Counted from the stretch's first letter, positions 42,959 through 53,084 are shown. The stretch is 64,000 bases of DNA from an uncultured Verrucomicrobiota bacterium (GCA_903939515.1 CAJAHH010000010.1:140604-204603); one strand, 5' to 3'. Numbers and translations: made by a program. The notes: generated by a model not told the origin, from the letters alone.

Positions 42959-43726
42959 TTAGGCTTCCGACCAGGAGACTCCGTCCCACCGGCGGACCCG
43001 CTCCAGCAAGCGGACCACATCGGCGGAGAACACTTCGAAGAGCACCTCACCTTTTTCCTGCGACGCAGCCGCGGGGTGACCAATGTGACCAGTGGAGGTC
43101 CGTTCGCGGGTGACCCAACCCCGATGGGCCGGATGAAACGGTGCCGTCGCATCCACCGGATCCAGCGAACCGAAGGATCCCACCTTGGCGGGATCTAATC
43201 GCAGCATCATCGAGGTCTCCCACTCACAGGCATGTCCCATTTCCTGCTGCACCCACCCCCCGACCACGGACCGCTCGAAGGGCCTTCCACCCAGGCTCCA
43301 GTAGGTGGCCATGAGGAGCAGCAACCCCTCCGTGTCCCGGTGACGTTGGCGCAATTCAAAGACCGCCTGACGGCCCGGAACATCATTGCCTCCATGGCCA
43401 TTGAGGAAGATCACCCGCTTGAATCCGTGCCTCAGCACATTCTCCGCAAGGCCCACGAGCAGGTCTAAATACGGACGAGGCGGCGCCGAAAGGGTTCCCG
43501 GAAAATCGAGGTGATGATCCGAATTCCCGAGCCAGAGCACGGGGGCAAATACCGCCTGGCTAGCAAGGGCCGCCTCGGCCCGACGTACGACCTCGCCCAC
43601 AAGTTGGGTGTCAGTCAGCACGGGCAAATGCCCCCCGTGCTGCTCCAGCGCGGCGATGGGAAAAATAATCGGCGTCTCGCGCGGCAAGGCGGCCAACTGG
43701 GGCGAAGTGAGTTCGGCGAGGTACAT
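42959..43726 (-). CDS. Creatininase family (creatinine amidohydrolase-like) protein
   Basis: A 255-residue metal-dependent amidohydrolase. The ligand-bearing segments are ALEQHGGHLPVLTDT (Glu28, His30, Asp39), NGHGGNDVPG and HACEWETSMML, the usual creatininase positions. Family members hydrolyse creatinine, cyclic amides, or take part in riboflavin-like or mycofactocin-type chemistry (FAPy deformylase, MftE), so the name is a fold assignment only. First gene of a three-gene unit with an MFS carrier and a Tat-exported protein; cytoplasmic by lack of a signal peptide. Confidence 0.88.
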   Translation of the reverse strand: MYLAELTSPQLAALPRETPIIFPIAALEQHGGHLPVLTDTQLVGEVVRRAEAALASQAVFAPVLWLGNSDHHLDFPGTLSAPPRPYLDLLVGLAENVLRHGFKRVIFLNGHGGNDVPGRQAVFELRQRHRDTEGLLLLMATYWSLGGRPFERSVVGGWVQQEMGHACEWETSMMLRLDPAKVGSFGSLDPVDATAPFHPAHRGWVTRERTSTGHIGHPAAASQEKGEVLFEVFSADVVRLLERVRRWDGVSWSEA

Positions 43727-43825
43727 GGAGAATTGAGTTCTAGGATGCAGATTCGATGCGCGGGGTCAAAGGAAGGTGACGAACCCAGGCGAGGTAATGC
43801 AAACACGTCTCACCCGGTCCGCCGC

Positions 43826-46825
43826 TTAGGGCTCCCAACTCTTCCGGAGTTGACCGGTCTCGGTATCCCAGACGCGCACAATCCCGCGATCGTCGGTACC
43901 CACGGCCCACCGTCCATCGCGACTCACCGAAAGGGCCTGGAGGTACTCGGGCGCAGCGGCAAGGTCTCGCAGCGTCTCACCGTCGGCCTTGAACACGCGC
44001 CCCTTGCCCGACCCGCTCACCGCCACAAACCGCAAGGCCTGACCGGCTGCCTGAAGTCCGGTCACCTCTTTACCAAAGCCATCGATATTCTTGCGACGCT
44101 CACCCGTGCGAGGGTTCCACAACTTGACCGTGCCCTCGGCTCCGGCGGTTGCCAAGACACTGCCGTCGGCCGTCCAAGCCACCCCGATGACATGGTGGGT
44201 GTGTCCCTCCAGATTGAAGCGAGGCATGTTGGTCTTCAGCCCGGTGATCCTAGCGAATCGATCGGCCCCGCTGCTGGCCAGGCGGTCACCGCGCGGTGAG
44301 AAGGCCAATGCGGTCACCGCGTCGCTGTGCAGGCTTCCCAGATCCTGGGCCACCGAGCCGTCGGACAACTGCCACACCTTGAGTTCCCCGGACCTCGAAG
44401 GCTCACCGCCACCGGTTGCCAACAGGGTGCCATCGGGACTGAAGGCCAACGCATTCACACGGTCAGCAAAGGCGGGGGCGAGCGATGTTCCCGCCAAGGT
44501 CTGCCGAAGGAACCACGGGCGTGCAGTCTGGATGCGGCTGACGCCATCGGGGAACGCGGCCAAAAATTCGTCCTCACTCAGAGCAACCAAGGCCAGCGGA
44601 GCTCCCTGGCCCACGGCAAAGGTGCTGACGGCTCTACCAATATCGGGGTGCCACCGGGTCCACAATCCATCGGCACCCACCGTCAACAGCGCGCCTCCCG
44701 AGGGGGACACGGCAGCACTCTGGAAGGGTTGGGACTTGGATCGATTCCAATGGGTCTGAAGCGCCTGAATCCGGGCCTCCGATCGACTCACCCGCTCCTG
44801 AGCCACCGTCTTTTCAGCCTGGGTCGAGGCCACGGAAGCCGTCGTCGTTACGACGTTTTTCTCCGCAAGAACGACATCCTGCACGGTGCCTTCAGCCGCG
44901 ATGCGAGCCTTGTCGAGCGTCCCCTTTAGCTCGCCTGCCTTTTTTTGAGCGGCCGCCAATTGCTCCTCAGCCTTCTTGCGACGCGGCGGCACTTCGATTT
45001 CGGCCCGCTCCAACGCAGCCTTCCGACGGCCCAACAGCTCTGCCTTCGCGATCACATCGTCCAAGGCCTTCAACGCTAATTCAGGCGATCCCTTGGCTAG
45101 GGCGGTCGCCTGCTGCACGGAATTACTGGCCTCCTGGGATTCCGCCTGGATCTTGGTCAATTCACTGGCGGCCGCATCCCGTTCCCGGGTGGCCGTGGTA
45201 GCGAGAGCATTCTGGTCCGACCATTCCTTCTCCCGCTCGGAAAGCGTTTTTGTCGCGAGATCGCGCTTCTCACGCGCTTTGCCTAAAGCGCTCTGAGCGT
45301 TGGTCACCGCCGTTTGGGCCTCTTGAATCCAAGTTCCCGCCGCGGCCAATTCCAACTTACTCCGCCCCAACTCCGCCTCCTCCCGCGCCACATCCGCCGA
45401 AAGTCGAGGATCGCCTGCCATGCGGGCCCCATTGGTGAGGGAAAGAGTGCGGAAGATCGTCTCCGCGGAACCGTCCGCCAGAAGTGCAACCCCATTGGAT
45501 CCCGACCGATCCCAAAGCAAAGACCGGACCGGAGCGGACAACCGCCGCTGAGTGGCCGAACTTTGAGTCCATTGTTGGATGACCCCATTGGAATCCGACA
45601 ACCAAAGTGCACCTCCCGTCGCGGTGTCCGCCGCTAGTATGCTTACCGCTGAAGGGATTCCGGGAGCGTCTTCGAGCACCCAGTTCCCGCTGCCTGCGCC
45701 ATCATCGGTTCGTCGCAACCGCTGAGCCGCATGGGCGGAGCCATAGGTCACCCACCATTGATTTTCTCCTAGAACCCAGGCCATTCCCGTCGGTTCGACC
45801 GGCAGTGCCATCACCTTGGAAAACGATAGCCCCGTCTTGGTTATCGAGACGTTCCACCACTCACGACCGGAGACCACTGCCAACCAGTGCCCATCGGGAG
45901 ACCACCCAAGCCGAACTGTCGACAACGACGTGCTCGGCGACATCCCCTTCAGCGCCCCGGCACCCAGCACACGCGACCACGGATTAGAACGGACTTCCAA
46001 AATTCCCGAGGCCGTCACCGAGGCCACCGCAGTGCCATCCGGCGAGAACGCCGCAGCCACCCAAGACGACTTGGCAGGAATAGACACCATCGGCTCGACC
46101 GTCACCGGACGCCGTTGCCACAAACGCACCTCGCGAAATCCGGCCGTCGCCAACCATTCATCATCAGGGCTAAAGGCCAGAGCTCCAACCACATCGCGCT
46201 GACTGGCCCCATCGAGGGAGGGATCTTGCAAGCGCCCCACCGTTTTGCCGGTGGCTACTTCCAGCAGACTCACCCGATTAGCCCGAGCCACCGCCACCGT
46301 GCCGCCCTGCGAATCGAGGGCCACTGCAAAACTGGATTTCCAGTCCTGGGAAATCGGTTTCCACGCGGGCTCCACCACGACGGTACGGTCGGCCTTGGCT
46401 CCCTGCTCGATCCAACGCCAAAGCACCCCCAACTCTTCGGGCGTCAAATTCCGGGCATTGGATTTGTTGCCCGCCGGCGGCATGACCAAGTCTTCAACCT
46501 GATGGGCTGCGGACTTGAGAACGAGACTGTCGGCGGGTTTTCCGGCCACTGCGCCCGGCCCGGTTTCGCCTCCGCGCAAGAGGGAGGCCGGAGTCTCCAA
46601 ATTTAGCCCAGCCTTCGCTCGGGTCTGATTATGGCACGGAAGGCAGTTGGCCTGGAACATCGGGAGGATGTCCTTCTGAAAGCCAACCGCGGCATTCGTA
46701 TCACCGAGCGTGTTGCGTATGGGGATCGGACTGACGGCAGCTGCAACCGAATGAATCCCGGCCATCCCGATAGTGATGGCCCAGGCGGTCCACCATCCAC
46801 ACCGACGTCTGTTCACGGACTTCAC
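43826..46825 (-). CDS. Fusion of cytochrome c-like (PSCyt1), coiled-coil and WD40 domains
   Basis: A 999-residue exported protein. It starts at a GTG that overlaps the stop of the upstream gene (GTGA). After a signal peptide (to about 30) comes a PSCyt1 cytochrome-like domain (about 45-145) with one haem motif CLPCH (Cys61, Cys64, His65) and a distal MPPAG segment. WD40-like blades begin about 165 and are interrupted at about 475-693 by a long Ala/Glu/Lys coiled coil; more blades follow to the end (AFSPDGTLLATGGG, AFSPRGDRLASSGADRFARI, AWTADGSVLATAGAEGTVKLW). The propeller may thus be split by a stalk. It likely scaffolds the neighbouring DUF1549/DUF1553 and DUF1501 proteins in the cell envelope. 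Confidence 0.88.
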   Translation of the reverse strand: MKSVNRRRCGWWTAWAITIGMAGIHSVAAAVSPIPIRNTLGDTNAAVGFQKDILPMFQANCLPCHNQTRAKAGLNLETPASLLRGGETGPGAVAGKPADSLVLKSAAHQVEDLVMPPAGNKSNARNLTPEELGVLWRWIEQGAKADRTVVVEPAWKPISQDWKSSFAVALDSQGGTVAVARANRVSLLEVATGKTVGRLQDPSLDGASQRDVVGALAFSPDDEWLATAGFREVRLWQRRPVTVEPMVSIPAKSSWVAAAFSPDGTAVASVTASGILEVRSNPWSRVLGAGALKGMSPSTSLSTVRLGWSPDGHWLAVVSGREWWNVSITKTGLSFSKVMALPVEPTGMAWVLGENQWWVTYGSAHAAQRLRRTDDGAGSGNWVLEDAPGIPSAVSILAADTATGGALWLSDSNGVIQQWTQSSATQRRLSAPVRSLLWDRSGSNGVALLADGSAETIFRTLSLTNGARMAGDPRLSADVAREEAELGRSKLELAAAGTWIQEAQTAVTNAQSALGKAREKRDLATKTLSEREKEWSDQNALATTATRERDAAASELTKIQAESQEASNSVQQATALAKGSPELALKALDDVIAKAELLGRRKAALERAEIEVPPRRKKAEEQLAAAQKKAGELKGTLDKARIAAEGTVQDVVLAEKNVVTTTASVASTQAEKTVAQERVSRSEARIQALQTHWNRSKSQPFQSAAVSPSGGALLTVGADGLWTRWHPDIGRAVSTFAVGQGAPLALVALSEDEFLAAFPDGVSRIQTARPWFLRQTLAGTSLAPAFADRVNALAFSPDGTLLATGGGEPSRSGELKVWQLSDGSVAQDLGSLHSDAVTALAFSPRGDRLASSGADRFARITGLKTNMPRFNLEGHTHHVIGVAWTADGSVLATAGAEGTVKLWNPRTGERRKNIDGFGKEVTGLQAAGQALRFVAVSGSGKGRVFKADGETLRDLAAAPEYLQALSVSRDGRWAVGTDDRGIVRVWDTETGQLRKSWEP

Positions 46826-49164
46826 GGTTTGACCTCCGGCTTGGCGACGCTAACGACCGTCACATGGAAGGGCTCCGACCAAATGGCCAGAGTCAGGTCG
46901 CGGGGCTTGGCCTTTTCTTCGGCGGCCTTACGACGAGCCTCGGCATCCTTCTTGCGGGTTTCGGCGGCCGCCTTCCCTTCTGGCTTAGCGGCGGACAACG
47001 CCTGGTCGGCCACCTTCAAGTCCGCCTCTGCCGACACCAAGGCTTCGGGTGCCTGACGGTATTTCCCGATCAGGGTCCCCTGCAGCCAGAGCGTGTGGGT
47101 TCCCGACGGGAGTCGAGCCTCGCCCAGAGACACTTCGGCCACCAGGTTGGTGGCCTTTTCCGGAACACTAATCTCCGAAACCTTGTCCAACGCAGTCTGT
47201 CCCACGGCCTTCAGTTTAAAGGCCCCTTGAAACTCCCCGCGCCGTTCAATTTGCAGGGGGAATTTCCAAGTGGCCCCATCGGCCGATCCCGTGGCGGTTC
47301 CAACTCGGATCGTCACTGGAGCCAATTCTTGGGTCACCACGCCGAGGCCCGAGGCGCGAGAACGACGGACCACTGGATTCTCAATATTGTAATCGATGAC
47401 AGGCCAGACCACTGAGGCAACCGACGCGACCCTGGCCAGCATCGTCGAACCCACCGAGGCATTTCCGACTAGCTGCCATGGGGCCACGCCCGAGGCTTCC
47501 GCAGAGGCACTCAGCAGCAGCACCCCCGTGTTCTGAGCAGCCAAGATTCGCGTGGAGGAGGCCCGAACGCCTGGAGGCAGGTTGCTCGCGCTCAATTCAA
47601 TCTCGCCCTGAAAGCCGTCCCGGCGGAATGCAACCACGCGGAAGGCCAGTGTCTGGTCGCGCCGAAGGACCGAGGGGAGCACCGGAATGCTACGATCCTC
47701 ACCGGCACGACCTGGTGGCATCGGGAAGACCACTAATTGGAAATCCGGAGCTTCCCGGCGAAGGCTCAGCCGGTAGGGATATTGCGCACTCCCATCACTC
47801 CGTCGAAACCCATCGCGCACGAGGATACGATACGAACCAGACTCGGGCACCTCCCAGCGGGCAGCGGCATCCCGATGAGCGGTGGGAAACTCCCGATCAC
47901 CCAAATTTTGCTCGGTATCGGCCAACTCCAACACGTCCACCCACGCCACAGCCTTGGCGGATGCCTCCGGAGGCTTGGCCCGTTGAACCAGCGCCATTGA
48001 ATCGACCGGATGCCCCCAGCGTTCCGAGGTCAGTTCCACCCAGAACACGTCTCCTTTTTTTGCCTCGAAGGTAACCCCACTCGAAAGCCCTCGAGCCGGG
48101 AACAGGGCGGAGAATTCACAAGGCGGCATCACGGAAACCAGTCCCGTCGAAGCCCCGGCCACCACCGGAAGCGCCGTAAGACCAAACGGCACCGGCTGCA
48201 GCGGCACCACACCGTCAGAGCCCCGCCAAAGCCAGGACCCTAAGGCCAAGGGAGTCGCCGACGGTTGCCCCAGCGTCCCCACCAGGGCGGAGGGATGAGC
48301 CGGCTCGGCCGGCGCGACGATCTCTAATTCACGCTCCTCCAGCGGCTCCCCATCGGCTCCTAAGACATGGGAAGAGTGACCACCGGGCAAGCGATGCCCG
48401 TACACGATCGCCCGTTGGGAACGCCCCGCCTGCAGGACCTGCGGCACGGCGAAGGCCACACTCGGGCGTGCGGTCAACTTCAACCTGAAACCATGGGTAT
48501 CGCCACCCCGGTAGAGGGAGTCATTCAATCGCACGAGGTAGACACCGCGCGCCGGCAACCGGAAATTGAACCACTCCCGGCGACGCACCCGGGACAATTC
48601 GGCCCCCGAGGCATCGGTCAACGCCAGGTCAGCCACCAACTTGGAATCCAGTTCACGGGCTTCGATCCGGACTCCCAATGCCTGGCCTGCTTCGCCCTGG
48701 AACCGAAACCACAGCACCTCCTGAGCACCCACACGCCCATTGACCACCGCCTCCAACGGCAACTCGAAGGCCTGGGCCGGCGACAAAGGAGCCTGGGTCC
48801 AACGCAGTTCCGTTCCCGGCATCCCGACTGCAAAGGCCCTCGGATTGGATACCCCATAGCGACCCCGAACACGGAGATCGATCCGGTCTTCAGAGAGTTC
48901 GGCCGGCAACTGGACCCGAAAACGGTCAGTGGTTCCGGGCACAGGAGTGGCGGTCACTTGCGGGTCCGAGAATATTAATCCGTCTGCCTCATCGAGATCC
49001 GATCCGCTGACCGCCACCTCCACGATGGACCCGGCCGCGCCGCCCAGCGGAAACACCGTGTTGAGTTTGGCTAGCGGCAACTGCGCCCAGGCAGTCGCCA
49101 TGGACAGCCAACCCACTAGCAACCACCCAGCGGTGATCCTATGACCCCAGGAAGCCCGCGACAT
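46822..49164 (-). CDS. Secreted PPC-domain-like protein
   Basis: A 780-residue exported protein (signal peptide about 1-27, TAWAQ-LP). Residues about 30-105 (LNTVFPLGGAAGSIVEVAVSG) form an IPT/TIG-like unit typical of proteins next to DUF1549 genes. PPC-type beta sandwiches follow at about 140-230 (WFRFQGEAGQALGVRIEARELDSKL...YLVRLND) and about 360-470 (FEAKKGDVFWVELTSERWGHPVDS, YRILVRDGF). The last 75 residues include a Lys/Ala/Glu-rich helix. No catalytic motif is seen; PPC domains usually bind or stabilise. The gene is four bases after the DUF1549/DUF1553 gene and overlaps the WD40 fusion by 3-4 bases. Confidence 0.82.
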   Translation of the reverse strand: MSRASWGHRITAGWLLVGWLSMATAWAQLPLAKLNTVFPLGGAAGSIVEVAVSGSDLDEADGLIFSDPQVTATPVPGTTDRFRVQLPAELSEDRIDLRVRGRYGVSNPRAFAVGMPGTELRWTQAPLSPAQAFELPLEAVVNGRVGAQEVLWFRFQGEAGQALGVRIEARELDSKLVADLALTDASGAELSRVRRREWFNFRLPARGVYLVRLNDSLYRGGDTHGFRLKLTARPSVAFAVPQVLQAGRSQRAIVYGHRLPGGHSSHVLGADGEPLEERELEIVAPAEPAHPSALVGTLGQPSATPLALGSWLWRGSDGVVPLQPVPFGLTALPVVAGASTGLVSVMPPCEFSALFPARGLSSGVTFEAKKGDVFWVELTSERWGHPVDSMALVQRAKPPEASAKAVAWVDVLELADTEQNLGDREFPTAHRDAAARWEVPESGSYRILVRDGFRRSDGSAQYPYRLSLRREAPDFQLVVFPMPPGRAGEDRSIPVLPSVLRRDQTLAFRVVAFRRDGFQGEIELSASNLPPGVRASSTRILAAQNTGVLLLSASAEASGVAPWQLVGNASVGSTMLARVASVASVVWPVIDYNIENPVVRRSRASGLGVVTQELAPVTIRVGTATGSADGATWKFPLQIERRGEFQGAFKLKAVGQTALDKVSEISVPEKATNLVAEVSLGEARLPSGTHTLWLQGTLIGKYRQAPEALVSAEADLKVADQALSAAKPEGKAAAETRKKDAEARRKAAEEKAKPRDLTLAIWSEPFHVTVVSVAKPEVKP

Positions 49165-49167
49165 GCG

Positions 49168-51747
49168 TCAGTGGTTGAAGAGAAATTCCTTGGTGTTCAG
49201 GAGCGCCCAATTGAGGTCCTCCCACGCTTCACGGCGCGCTTTAACCCGGAGCGCCTCGGTCTCGGCAGCATCCTTGCCTGGCTTGGATGCCCCAGCCTTG
49301 CGTGCCAAGTATTCGGTGGCCCGCTGGACCTCCTCAAGCGATGGGGATCGTGCGTAGGCCAACTGATACAGTTCACCCACCTTGACCGGATCCGGCCGGG
49401 TGTCGGTTTGAAGCCGCGCCGGGCGGGAATCGTCAGCACTCAATCGGGACTGGATGTCCTTGGAATTGAGCAAGTGTAAGCTCTGGCTGAGGGAAGCTTC
49501 CATGCTGCGCTCACATTCGCAGGCACTGCTTCCCTCGGGCCGCCCAAAGACGGTCAGGAAGTAGCTTTGGGCATTGAAGCTGTTGTCAGGGAGACAAATG
49601 GCTCGTGTGCCCGACGGAAGCCCTTCGAACTGGCTGCGTCCACCCGTCAGCGTGTTCACCGAATCCAACAAGACCTCGGCCGGCAAACGCCGCGGGTAAA
49701 AGCGCGAGAAATGGTGCCGATCCTTGGCATTGTAAGCATTGGGCTCGGCGCTCAACTGGTAGGTAGTGCTGCGGGCCAAGGTGCGCACCAGTTCCTTCAG
49801 GTCGAACCCACTGGCCACAAAGTGGGCGGCCAAGGCATCGAGCAATTCCGGGTTACTCGGGGGATTGGTGTCGCGCATGTCATCCTCCGGATCCACCAAG
49901 CCTCGTCCAAAGAAATGCTTCCAGTAGCGATTGACCAGCGCCTTGGCAAACCAGGGGTTTTTGGGCGACGTCATCCAATCCGCCAAGAATACCCGGGGAT
50001 CATCGTCGACACTCATGTCAAAGGCCGACTGTCCCAGGGCGGCGGGCTTCATGGCCTGGCCATTCTTTTTATTGGTCGCCTTAGCCTCACCACGACGGTG
50101 AATGACGATCTCTTCGCCGGGTTGCACACCCGGCTTGTAGGAGACCTGCGAGAAGGCCGCCCCAAAGCTCCAGTAGTCGGCCTGACTCCACTTTTCATAC
50201 GGATGATGGTGGCACTGAGCACACTGCATTCGCTGGCCGAGGAATAATTGGGAAACGTCCTCCAACTGGGTCTGAAGGGTGCGGACCTGACGGAACCAAG
50301 CCACAGGGGGATTCTCCGAAACTTCGCCCGAGGCCGTCAGCAACTCCCGAACGAACCGATCGTAGGACTTATTAACCGCCAGGCTGTCACGGACCCAGGC
50401 GTGGAAGACGATGGTGCCGCGGGCATGCTTCGGCTCGCTGCGCTTGTTGCGAAGCAGAGCCGCCCACTTGCCTGCAAAGTAATCGGCGTAATCCGTCGAG
50501 GCGAGTAGTCGGTCAATCACCCGATCCCGATCACCCGAGGCCGTGTCGGCTTCGAAAGCCCGAACATCATCGGGTGTGGGCAATCGACCGGCAATATCGA
50601 GCGTGACCCGGCGCAGGAAGGTGGACTTGTCAGAAATTTCACTGGGGGGCATACCCACCTGTTTGAGCTGCTTGAAGACCAACTCGTCGACGAAGTTTTT
50701 GGCCAGCGGCAATCGATCCACGGGGGCCCCGAGAGGAATCGTGGCCCGGAAGGTCGCCACTTGACCCTGATAGCGCACCATTACAGCAAACTCACCCGGC
50801 TGATTGAAGATCTTGAGCAAACCATTGGCATCGGTCGAAGCCATGTCCTTGTCGTTGGGCTCAAAGAGAGAACTGCGGGTGACGTCCTCGGTGGAACCAT
50901 CCGAGTAGTGGGCCGTCACGACCAACTGCTGCTCACCATTCAGTGCCAACGTCCGCGCAGAGGGGAAAACTTCGAGCCGCTGGACAGTGGCCGCGTTGGT
51001 CTTGCCCGCCGGCATGCCCTGGGCGATCCAGCGCACCAACCGGCGGTAGTCATCTGAACCAATTTCCAGGCGCTTGCCGCCGCCGTGAGGCATTTCGGCC
51101 GTCCCCTTGGTCACCAGCATGGATCGGGGCGGATCGGCCGGAAACAGGCGTCGCCCACGGGCCTCGCGAACCAAGTGTTCGTAGTCTTCGTCCGGCTCGA
51201 AGCCGAGCAATGAGAGGCGAAACCCGTTCTGGCCGGCCGCCTTGCCATGGCATCCGCCACCGTTGCAGCCATTCTTGGTGAAAATCGGAACGATCTGGTT
51301 GGCAAAATGCAGCGGCGCCGGCTGACCCGCATGAACGACACGGACCGGAAGTCGCGCCGTCACACCGTCGCGGCTCTTGGCCGAGATCACCGCGGCCCCA
51401 TCAGCCACCGGAATAACACGGCCCGTGGTATCGAGCCGGACAATGCCCGAAGGCTCCGCGCTCCAACTCACCTCACGGCTCATATCCTGGGTGCCATTCA
51501 AGGTGGCAAGCAATTGCTGCCGGGCATCCTGAGAATCGAGAACCAACTCACCCGCTCCGGCCCGATAGTGCACCTTGAGCGTTGCACCCTGGAGCAGGCC
51601 AGGGCTGCCGACCAAAAAAGCCACAAGCAATGTCATCACTCCCAGCAGGGCCCGCCGGGCCACTTGAGAGGCCTTAGGGTGGGCCACCACCACCATCGAG
51701 GAAAAGTTCATGAAATTGAGTGAAAGGTGCATGGAATAAAACCCCAT
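49168..51747 (-). CDS. DUF1549/DUF1553 protein with cytochrome-like motifs
   Basis: An 859-residue exported protein starting at an ATG that shares one base with the stop of the upstream gene (TGATG). Signal region about 30-55; a BIG2-like domain (about 57-140); a cytochrome-like domain with CNGGGCH (Cys161, Cys166, His167), an extended C-x4-C-H variant; a second BIG2-like stretch (about 250-340); DUF1549 (PSCyt2, about 350-560) containing a CAQCH haem motif near 507-511 and HHHPYEKW; DUF1553 (PSD1, about 600-850). These proteins belong to the Planctomycete-type cytochrome group whose chemistry is unknown. Alternative starts are at 51711 and 51696. Confidence 0.9.
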   Translation of the reverse strand: MGFYSMHLSLNFMNFSSMVVVAHPKASQVARRALLGVMTLLVAFLVGSPGLLQGATLKVHYRAGAGELVLDSQDARQQLLATLNGTQDMSREVSWSAEPSGIVRLDTTGRVIPVADGAAVISAKSRDGVTARLPVRVVHAGQPAPLHFANQIVPIFTKNGCNGGGCHGKAAGQNGFRLSLLGFEPDEDYEHLVREARGRRLFPADPPRSMLVTKGTAEMPHGGGKRLEIGSDDYRRLVRWIAQGMPAGKTNAATVQRLEVFPSARTLALNGEQQLVVTAHYSDGSTEDVTRSSLFEPNDKDMASTDANGLLKIFNQPGEFAVMVRYQGQVATFRATIPLGAPVDRLPLAKNFVDELVFKQLKQVGMPPSEISDKSTFLRRVTLDIAGRLPTPDDVRAFEADTASGDRDRVIDRLLASTDYADYFAGKWAALLRNKRSEPKHARGTIVFHAWVRDSLAVNKSYDRFVRELLTASGEVSENPPVAWFRQVRTLQTQLEDVSQLFLGQRMQCAQCHHHPYEKWSQADYWSFGAAFSQVSYKPGVQPGEEIVIHRRGEAKATNKKNGQAMKPAALGQSAFDMSVDDDPRVFLADWMTSPKNPWFAKALVNRYWKHFFGRGLVDPEDDMRDTNPPSNPELLDALAAHFVASGFDLKELVRTLARSTTYQLSAEPNAYNAKDRHHFSRFYPRRLPAEVLLDSVNTLTGGRSQFEGLPSGTRAICLPDNSFNAQSYFLTVFGRPEGSSACECERSMEASLSQSLHLLNSKDIQSRLSADDSRPARLQTDTRPDPVKVGELYQLAYARSPSLEEVQRATEYLARKAGASKPGKDAAETEALRVKARREAWEDLNWALLNTKEFLFNH

Positions 51748-53084
51748 CAAGAAACCAACTCACGCATGGGCTGACACCCCTCGGGAACCAGGAATTGAGG
51801 CCGACCAGTGAGGTCCGGAAGAGTGACCTTGTTCACATCGATACCCAGGTTTTGGTACAGCGTGGCGAACACCTCACCGAATTGGACCGGCCGCTCGCTG
51901 GGTTCGCCGCCCAGACGATCGGTAGCCCCGATCACCTGCCCCACCTTCATGCCGCCACCGGCCAAGAGGGCGCAGCTGGCTCGAGGCCAATGGTCACGAC
52001 CGCCATCCTTATTAATCGTGGGCGACCGACCAAACTCGCCCCAAGCGATGACGCTGACATCGTTCTGGAGCCCTCGATCATGCAAGTCGGCAATGAGAGC
52101 GCTGAGGGCTTGATCCAAAAGAGGCAGGTCGTTGCGGGCGTTGCCGAAATTGTTGCCGTGATAATCCCAGAAGCCGTAGGCCACGGTGACGAAACGGGCT
52201 CCGGCCTCGACCAATCGGCGAGCGACCAAGAACTGCTCATTGAGCATGGGGGCTGCATCGCCATGCACCTTGGGATCGCCTTTGCCGTAGCGTTCCCGGA
52301 CGGCGGACGGCTCTTTCTCAACATTCAGCGCCTCCAGCAGACGACTCGAGGTCAGCATGCCGAAGGCCTGCTGATTGAACCCGTCCACACCGGCCATGAG
52401 ACCACTGGCATCCACCTCGCGACGGAAACGGTCGAAAGAGGTGAGCAAGGCCCGACGATCAGCCAAGCGATCGGTGGTGATGCCATTGAGCACCATGTCG
52501 GACTTGGCGTCGGCCGCTGGGCGAAAAGCATCGTGTGAAATCCCGGCATAGCCCGCATTGGCAGCATTGTAGGGCCGATGCTGCATCCGCGGTTCCATAC
52601 CCACGAAGGCCGGGACCGAGTCATTGGTCGTACCTAGCACTCGGGAGACGCTGGCACCAAAGGTCGGCCATCCTCCGGGTGGCTGACCGGCCTTGCGCCG
52701 ACCCGTCTGGCACATGAAATCGGAGTGGTCGTCGATCGCGTCGCTAATTGAACGAATGACCGCATACCGCTGGGCCTGTTTCGCCAAAAGCGGGAGATGC
52801 TCGCAAATTTGAAACCCAGGAACGGTGGTCGATATCGGTCGGAATTCGCCGCGAATCTCTGCCGGCGCATCCATCTTGAGGTCAAAGGTGTCTTGGTGGG
52901 GCGGCCCGCCCGGAAGGTACACCATGATCACGGCCTTGTGGTTGGACCGGAGCCCGGAAGCCGCCTCGGCCCGCAGCAATTGAGGCAGGCTCAATCCGCC
53001 CAATCCCAACCCGCCGATCCGGAGAAAACTCCGTCGGGAGATTCCGTCACAAAAACGGTTGGAGGGTCCGGCAAGGGTCAACAT
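51747..53084 (-). CDS. DUF1501 protein, Tat-exported (paralogue 1)
   Basis: A 445-residue protein of the DUF1501 family, related to sulfatase/alkaline-phosphatase folds. The N-terminus has FCDGISRRSFLRIGGLGLGG, a twin-arginine signal preceded by a conserved Cys. Diagnostic segments are VIMVYLPGGPPHQDTFDLK, RDHWPRASCALLAGGGMK and ATDRLGGEP. Family members are almost always the partner of a DUF1549/DUF1553 protein, and its gene overlaps that gene by one base here. It is about 70 bases downstream of a second DUF1501 gene of the same organisation. Confidence 0.92.
   Translation of the reverse strand: MLTLAGPSNRFCDGISRRSFLRIGGLGLGGLSLPQLLRAEAASGLRSNHKAVIMVYLPGGPPHQDTFDLKMDAPAEIRGEFRPISTTVPGFQICEHLPLLAKQAQRYAVIRSISDAIDDHSDFMCQTGRRKAGQPPGGWPTFGASVSRVLGTTNDSVPAFVGMEPRMQHRPYNAANAGYAGISHDAFRPAADAKSDMVLNGITTDRLADRRALLTSFDRFRREVDASGLMAGVDGFNQQAFGMLTSSRLLEALNVEKEPSAVRERYGKGDPKVHGDAAPMLNEQFLVARRLVEAGARFVTVAYGFWDYHGNNFGNARNDLPLLDQALSALIADLHDRGLQNDVSVIAWGEFGRSPTINKDGGRDHWPRASCALLAGGGMKVGQVIGATDRLGGEPSERPVQFGEVFATLYQNLGIDVNKVTLPDLTGRPQFLVPEGCQPMRELVS

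Noticed and set aside
45887..46606. 239-codon plus-strand open frame
   Set aside because: Antisense to the WD40 fusion; Arg/His/Pro-rich artefact.
51720..52538. 272-codon plus-strand open frame
   Set aside because: Antisense to a DUF1501 gene with diagnostic motifs.
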